Below, piece after piece: positions 43,803 through 45,338 of a stretch of 45,338 bases of DNA (positions are counted from its first letter, which is position 1; the number at the start of each line of letters is the position of its first letter). The position numbers and the translations under genes were made by a program. The stretch lies in NCBI GenBank assembly GCA_016463775.1, contig JAEMQQ010000007.1, positions 6,967 to 52,304 of the forward strand, written 5' to 3'. This DNA is from Ilumatobacteraceae bacterium (GTDB taxonomy: Bacteria; Actinomycetota; Acidimicrobiia; Acidimicrobiales; Ilumatobacteraceae). Below the pieces are notes generated by a model, which was given only the letters and a program-made list of their open reading frames with translations, had not been told where the DNA came from and made no database searches.

Positions 43803-44487
43803 TTACCCAAGCGACCACCGCACACAGGGCGAACACGAACCACTGCACCGTGTACGACAGGTGTGACCCAATCGTGAGTTCGGGGTCGGCGATCCGCGAC
43901 AACACGGGGGAGTCGGCGGGCTCGCTGGCGAAGAGATCGATGTACACGGGCAGTACCGCGCCCGGCAACTGGGCGGCGAGACGTTCAATGTCGATGCGCT
44001 GAATCTCGCGCAGTTCGCCGACTGCTGCGTCACTCAACTCGCCGCGCTGTCGTGGGGCGGCAACCCGCACGCGACCAGCCACCGTCACCCGGCCGACCGG
44101 CGGCATCGGTACGGTTTCGGTCAGCGGTATGAAGCCACGATTCACCAGCAGAATGCGGCCGTCGTCGAGGCGTAGTGCAGATATCGGGTCGACTCCGGCG
44201 CGACCATCCTGTGACAGATTGACGAGCAACAGGTCTTCGTCGGGCACGTAGGTACCCGATGCCACAAGTTGGTACCACTCAAGGTTGGCAGGGTCTGGGC
44301 TCAGTGCCAGCAGGTCGTCTGGTGACCGCGCCACATCAGCAGCCCGCGCACGCACGGCATCGTTGAATGTGACACGTGCATCATGACGGCGTAATTGCCA
44401 AAAGCCGAGGCTTACCATGAGAGCAACGAGTACCACAGTCAACACATGGAGCCCGATCATCTTGAGTGACGACAGCACGCGCAACAC
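43750..44487 (-). CDS. SURF1 family protein, cytochrome oxidase assembly factor
   Basis: A protein of about 245 residues with one N-terminal helix (GLHVLTVVLVALMVSLGFWQLRRHD) and one C-terminal helix (SYTVQWFVFALCAVVAWVIIV). Family motifs LGFWQLRR, LLVNRGFIPL, GRV and GSHLSYTVQWF are clear. SURF1 helps put haem a into cytochrome c oxidase. GTG 44487 is chosen since VLRVLSSLKMIGLH matches the usual family start; ATG 44460 is the alternative. It overlaps the region where the divergent DCC gene may start. Confidence 0.9.
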   Translation of the reverse strand: MLRVLSSLKMIGLHVLTVVLVALMVSLGFWQLRRHDARVTFNDAVRARAADVARSPDDLLALSPDPANLEWYQLVASGTYVPDEDLLLVNLSQDGRAGVDPISALRLDDGRILLVNRGFIPLTETVPMPPVGRVTVAGRVRVAAPRQRGELSDAAVGELREIQRIDIERLAAQLPGAVLPVYIDLFASEPADSPVLSRIADPELTIGSHLSYTVQWFVFALCAVVAWVIIVRRVLAAARQATTST

Positions 44488-44857
44488 GACCACCCCAACG
44501 CTAACGAAGCCGGTGCTGGTGTGGGACGGCGAGTGCGATTTTTGCCGGGCGTGTGCTCGATTTTTGGCGCGGCGCACACGTCGACCAATGACCAGTGTTG
44601 CGTATCAGGATGCCGATCTTGCTGCACTCGGGCTGACTCGCGAACAATGTGCCGAGGCCGTGCAGTGGGTGAGTGCTGATGGCACGGTGCAGTCGGCCCA
44701 TGTAGCGGTTGCTGCTTGCCTGCGTTATGCCAACCAGCCGTGGCCGCTCGCGGGGCTAGTCATCAGTGCACCGGGCGTGCGCCACATTGCGTCGATCGTG
44801 TATCGCCGAGTCGCCGACCGACGCCGCTGTGCCCTCCCGACGCCACCCGCCAGGTGA
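44417..44857 (+). CDS. DCC/DUF393 family thiol-disulfide oxidoreductase-like protein
   Basis: Up to 146 residues. The core VLVWDGECDFCRACARFLARR shows the D-G-x-C-x-F-C motif of the DCC family, followed by AYQDADLAALGLTREQCAEAVQWV and GLVISAPGVRHIASIVYRRVADRR. Members are thought to be thiol-disulfide oxidoreductases. The start is uncertain: ATG 44417 lies within SURF1, TTG 44462 and GTG 44513 are closer to the conserved part. Divergent and overlapping with SURF1, which suggests a shared respiratory role, though this is inference. Confidence 0.82.
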   Translation: MRATSTTVNTWSPIILSDDSTRNTTTPTLTKPVLVWDGECDFCRACARFLARRTRRPMTSVAYQDADLAALGLTREQCAEAVQWVSADGTVQSAHVAVAACLRYANQPWPLAGLVISAPGVRHIASIVYRRVADRRRCALPTPPAR

Positions 44858-44885
44858 TTAGGCGTCGCCGCTAGCCTCACAGTTG

Positions 44886-45008
44886 CAACATCACGAGAGA
44901 CCAAACGGTCCGGCAACCGGAAATCCACGGTGCCAAGTCACTTCGGTGGCGATGTGGTCCCGCAAGGGACAACGGACCGCATGGTGGCACAACCGTCAGG
45001 ACCATCCC
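44886..45008 (+). promoter_or_regulatory. SAM-I/IV-like riboswitch in the metX leader
   Basis: The SAM-I-clan core is visible: a closing helix ACATC (44888-44892) with GATGT (44951-44955), a GACC-AAAC-GGTC hairpin, the conserved CCGGCAACC then GGTGCCAAGTC, and a UUCG hairpin GTCAC-TTCG-GTGGC (44937-44950). Downstream are TCCC-GCAA-GGGA (44958-44969) and CGGACCG (44973-44979), which is complementary to CGGTCCG in the aptamer (44906-44912) and may be the pseudoknot or switching arm. ATGGT (44981-44985) can pair with ACCAT (45001-45005) next to the ribosome site. Expected to lower metX expression when S-adenosylmethionine is plentiful. Confidence 0.8.
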
Positions 45009-45010
45009 AC

Positions 45011-45338
45011 ATGCAACGCACCGACTACCCCGCAACAGGTGCGTGGTCGCCTGCGCAGCCGGCAGGACGTCGACACTTTTTGTCGTTCGGTGAGCGTGCA
45101 GTTGCGTTGGATGTCGGTGCCACCCTGCGCAACGTGGTGGTCGCCTACGAAACCTGGGGCACGCTCAACGCCGATCAGTCGAATGCAATCCTCATCTGTC
45201 ACGCGTGGACGGGCGACAGCCATGTCGCTGGTGCCGCCGGCGAAGGCCACCCCACGCCTGGTTGGTGGGAGGGTCTCGTTGGGTCAGGTCTGGCGATCGA
45301 CACCGACGAGTGGTTCGTCGTGTGCAGCAATGTGCTCG
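45011..45338 (+). CDS. metX: Homoserine O-acetyltransferase, 5' part
   Basis: ATG 45011 opens a frame of 109 codons that runs off the window end. The protein begins MQRTDYPATGAWSP and has RNVVVAYETWGTLN, ILICHAWTGDSHVAG and the truncated GLAIDTDEWFVVCSNVL, which are typical of MetX, the alpha/beta-hydrolase-fold enzyme that acetylates homoserine for methionine synthesis. The nucleophile elbow lies beyond the window. HAWTGDSH stands where HALTGDSH is more common. The SAM-type leader supports the assignment. Confidence 0.92.
   Translation, partial: MQRTDYPATGAWSPAQPAGRRHFLSFGERAVALDVGATLRNVVVAYETWGTLNADQSNAILICHAWTGDSHVAGAAGEGHPTPGWWEGLVGSGLAIDTDEWFVVCSNVL

Noticed and set aside
1-45338. Prophage, insertion sequence or integrated element
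   Set aside because: No transposase, integrase, terminal repeats or change in gene style; all genes fit a chromosomal core or metabolic region.

Overview
This window reads as chromosomal DNA of a free-living actinobacterium (Actinomycetota), most likely an aquatic member of the Acidimicrobiia. The order tig-clpP-clpX-folC-ndk-mreBCD-mrdA-rodA-rne-rplU-rpmA-(...)-obg-proB is the classical actinobacterial arrangement (established knowledge). A PPOX/F420-type enzyme, a group III-like phosphofructokinase and a SAM-I-clan leader in front of metX fit the same phylum. The class-level guess is inference; no rRNA is present. Genes are tightly packed: many start/stop overlaps (ATGA, TGATG) and several convergent genes that overlap at their 3' ends. 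I see no transposase, integrase, phage gene, CRISPR array or other mobile DNA.

Left part (1-20 kb) is a mosaic of short metabolic operons on both strands: the 3' end of a protein built from ~11-residue repeats; a minus-strand Baeyer-Villiger-type monooxygenase / carboxymuconolactone-decarboxylase-like / VOC cluster with a divergent FMN reductase; a minus-strand SDR / pyruvoyltetrahydropterin-synthase-like / GTP cyclohydrolase I operon that looks like a complete tetrahydrobiopterin-type pterin pathway; class I aldolase; two tiny membrane proteins; tRNA-Gly(UCC); an aldehyde dehydrogenase; a zinc-type ABC importer; an alpha/beta hydrolase overlapping a gene that fuses an S51-peptidase-like domain to a cysteinyl-tRNA-synthetase-like tail; a 2-oxoglutarate oxygenase-like gene with phosphofructokinase; uracil phosphoribosyltransferase; a GNAT + OSBS/NSAR enolase-superfamily pair; and a minus-strand run SH3-like protein / class V aminotransferase / tRNA-Pro(UGG) / PPOX enzyme in which the tRNA sits 7 nt from each neighbouring gene.

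Middle part (20-33.7 kb) is a long plus-strand housekeeping block: trigger factor and ClpP-ClpX (protein folding and degradation), FolC, Ndk, the elongasome MreB-MreC-MreD-PBP2-RodA (implying rod-like lateral wall growth), RNase E/G, and ribosomal proteins L21 and L27. A minus-strand pair (nucleoside hydrolase, dGTPase) separates L27 from Obg and ProB.

Right part (38-45.3 kb): MurJ flippase (minus), a MoxR AAA-ATPase / CoxE-like VWA pair coupled to a histidine phosphatase and a CrtL/CrtY-type lycopene cyclase, then SURF1 (minus), a DCC/DUF393 thiol protein and the 5' part of metX, which is preceded by a SAM-I/IV-like riboswitch. The most rewarding items for follow-up are the pterin operon, the GNAT-NSAR pair, the S51-CysRS-tail fusion, the tRNA-containing operon, the split rpmA-obg block and the metX riboswitch.
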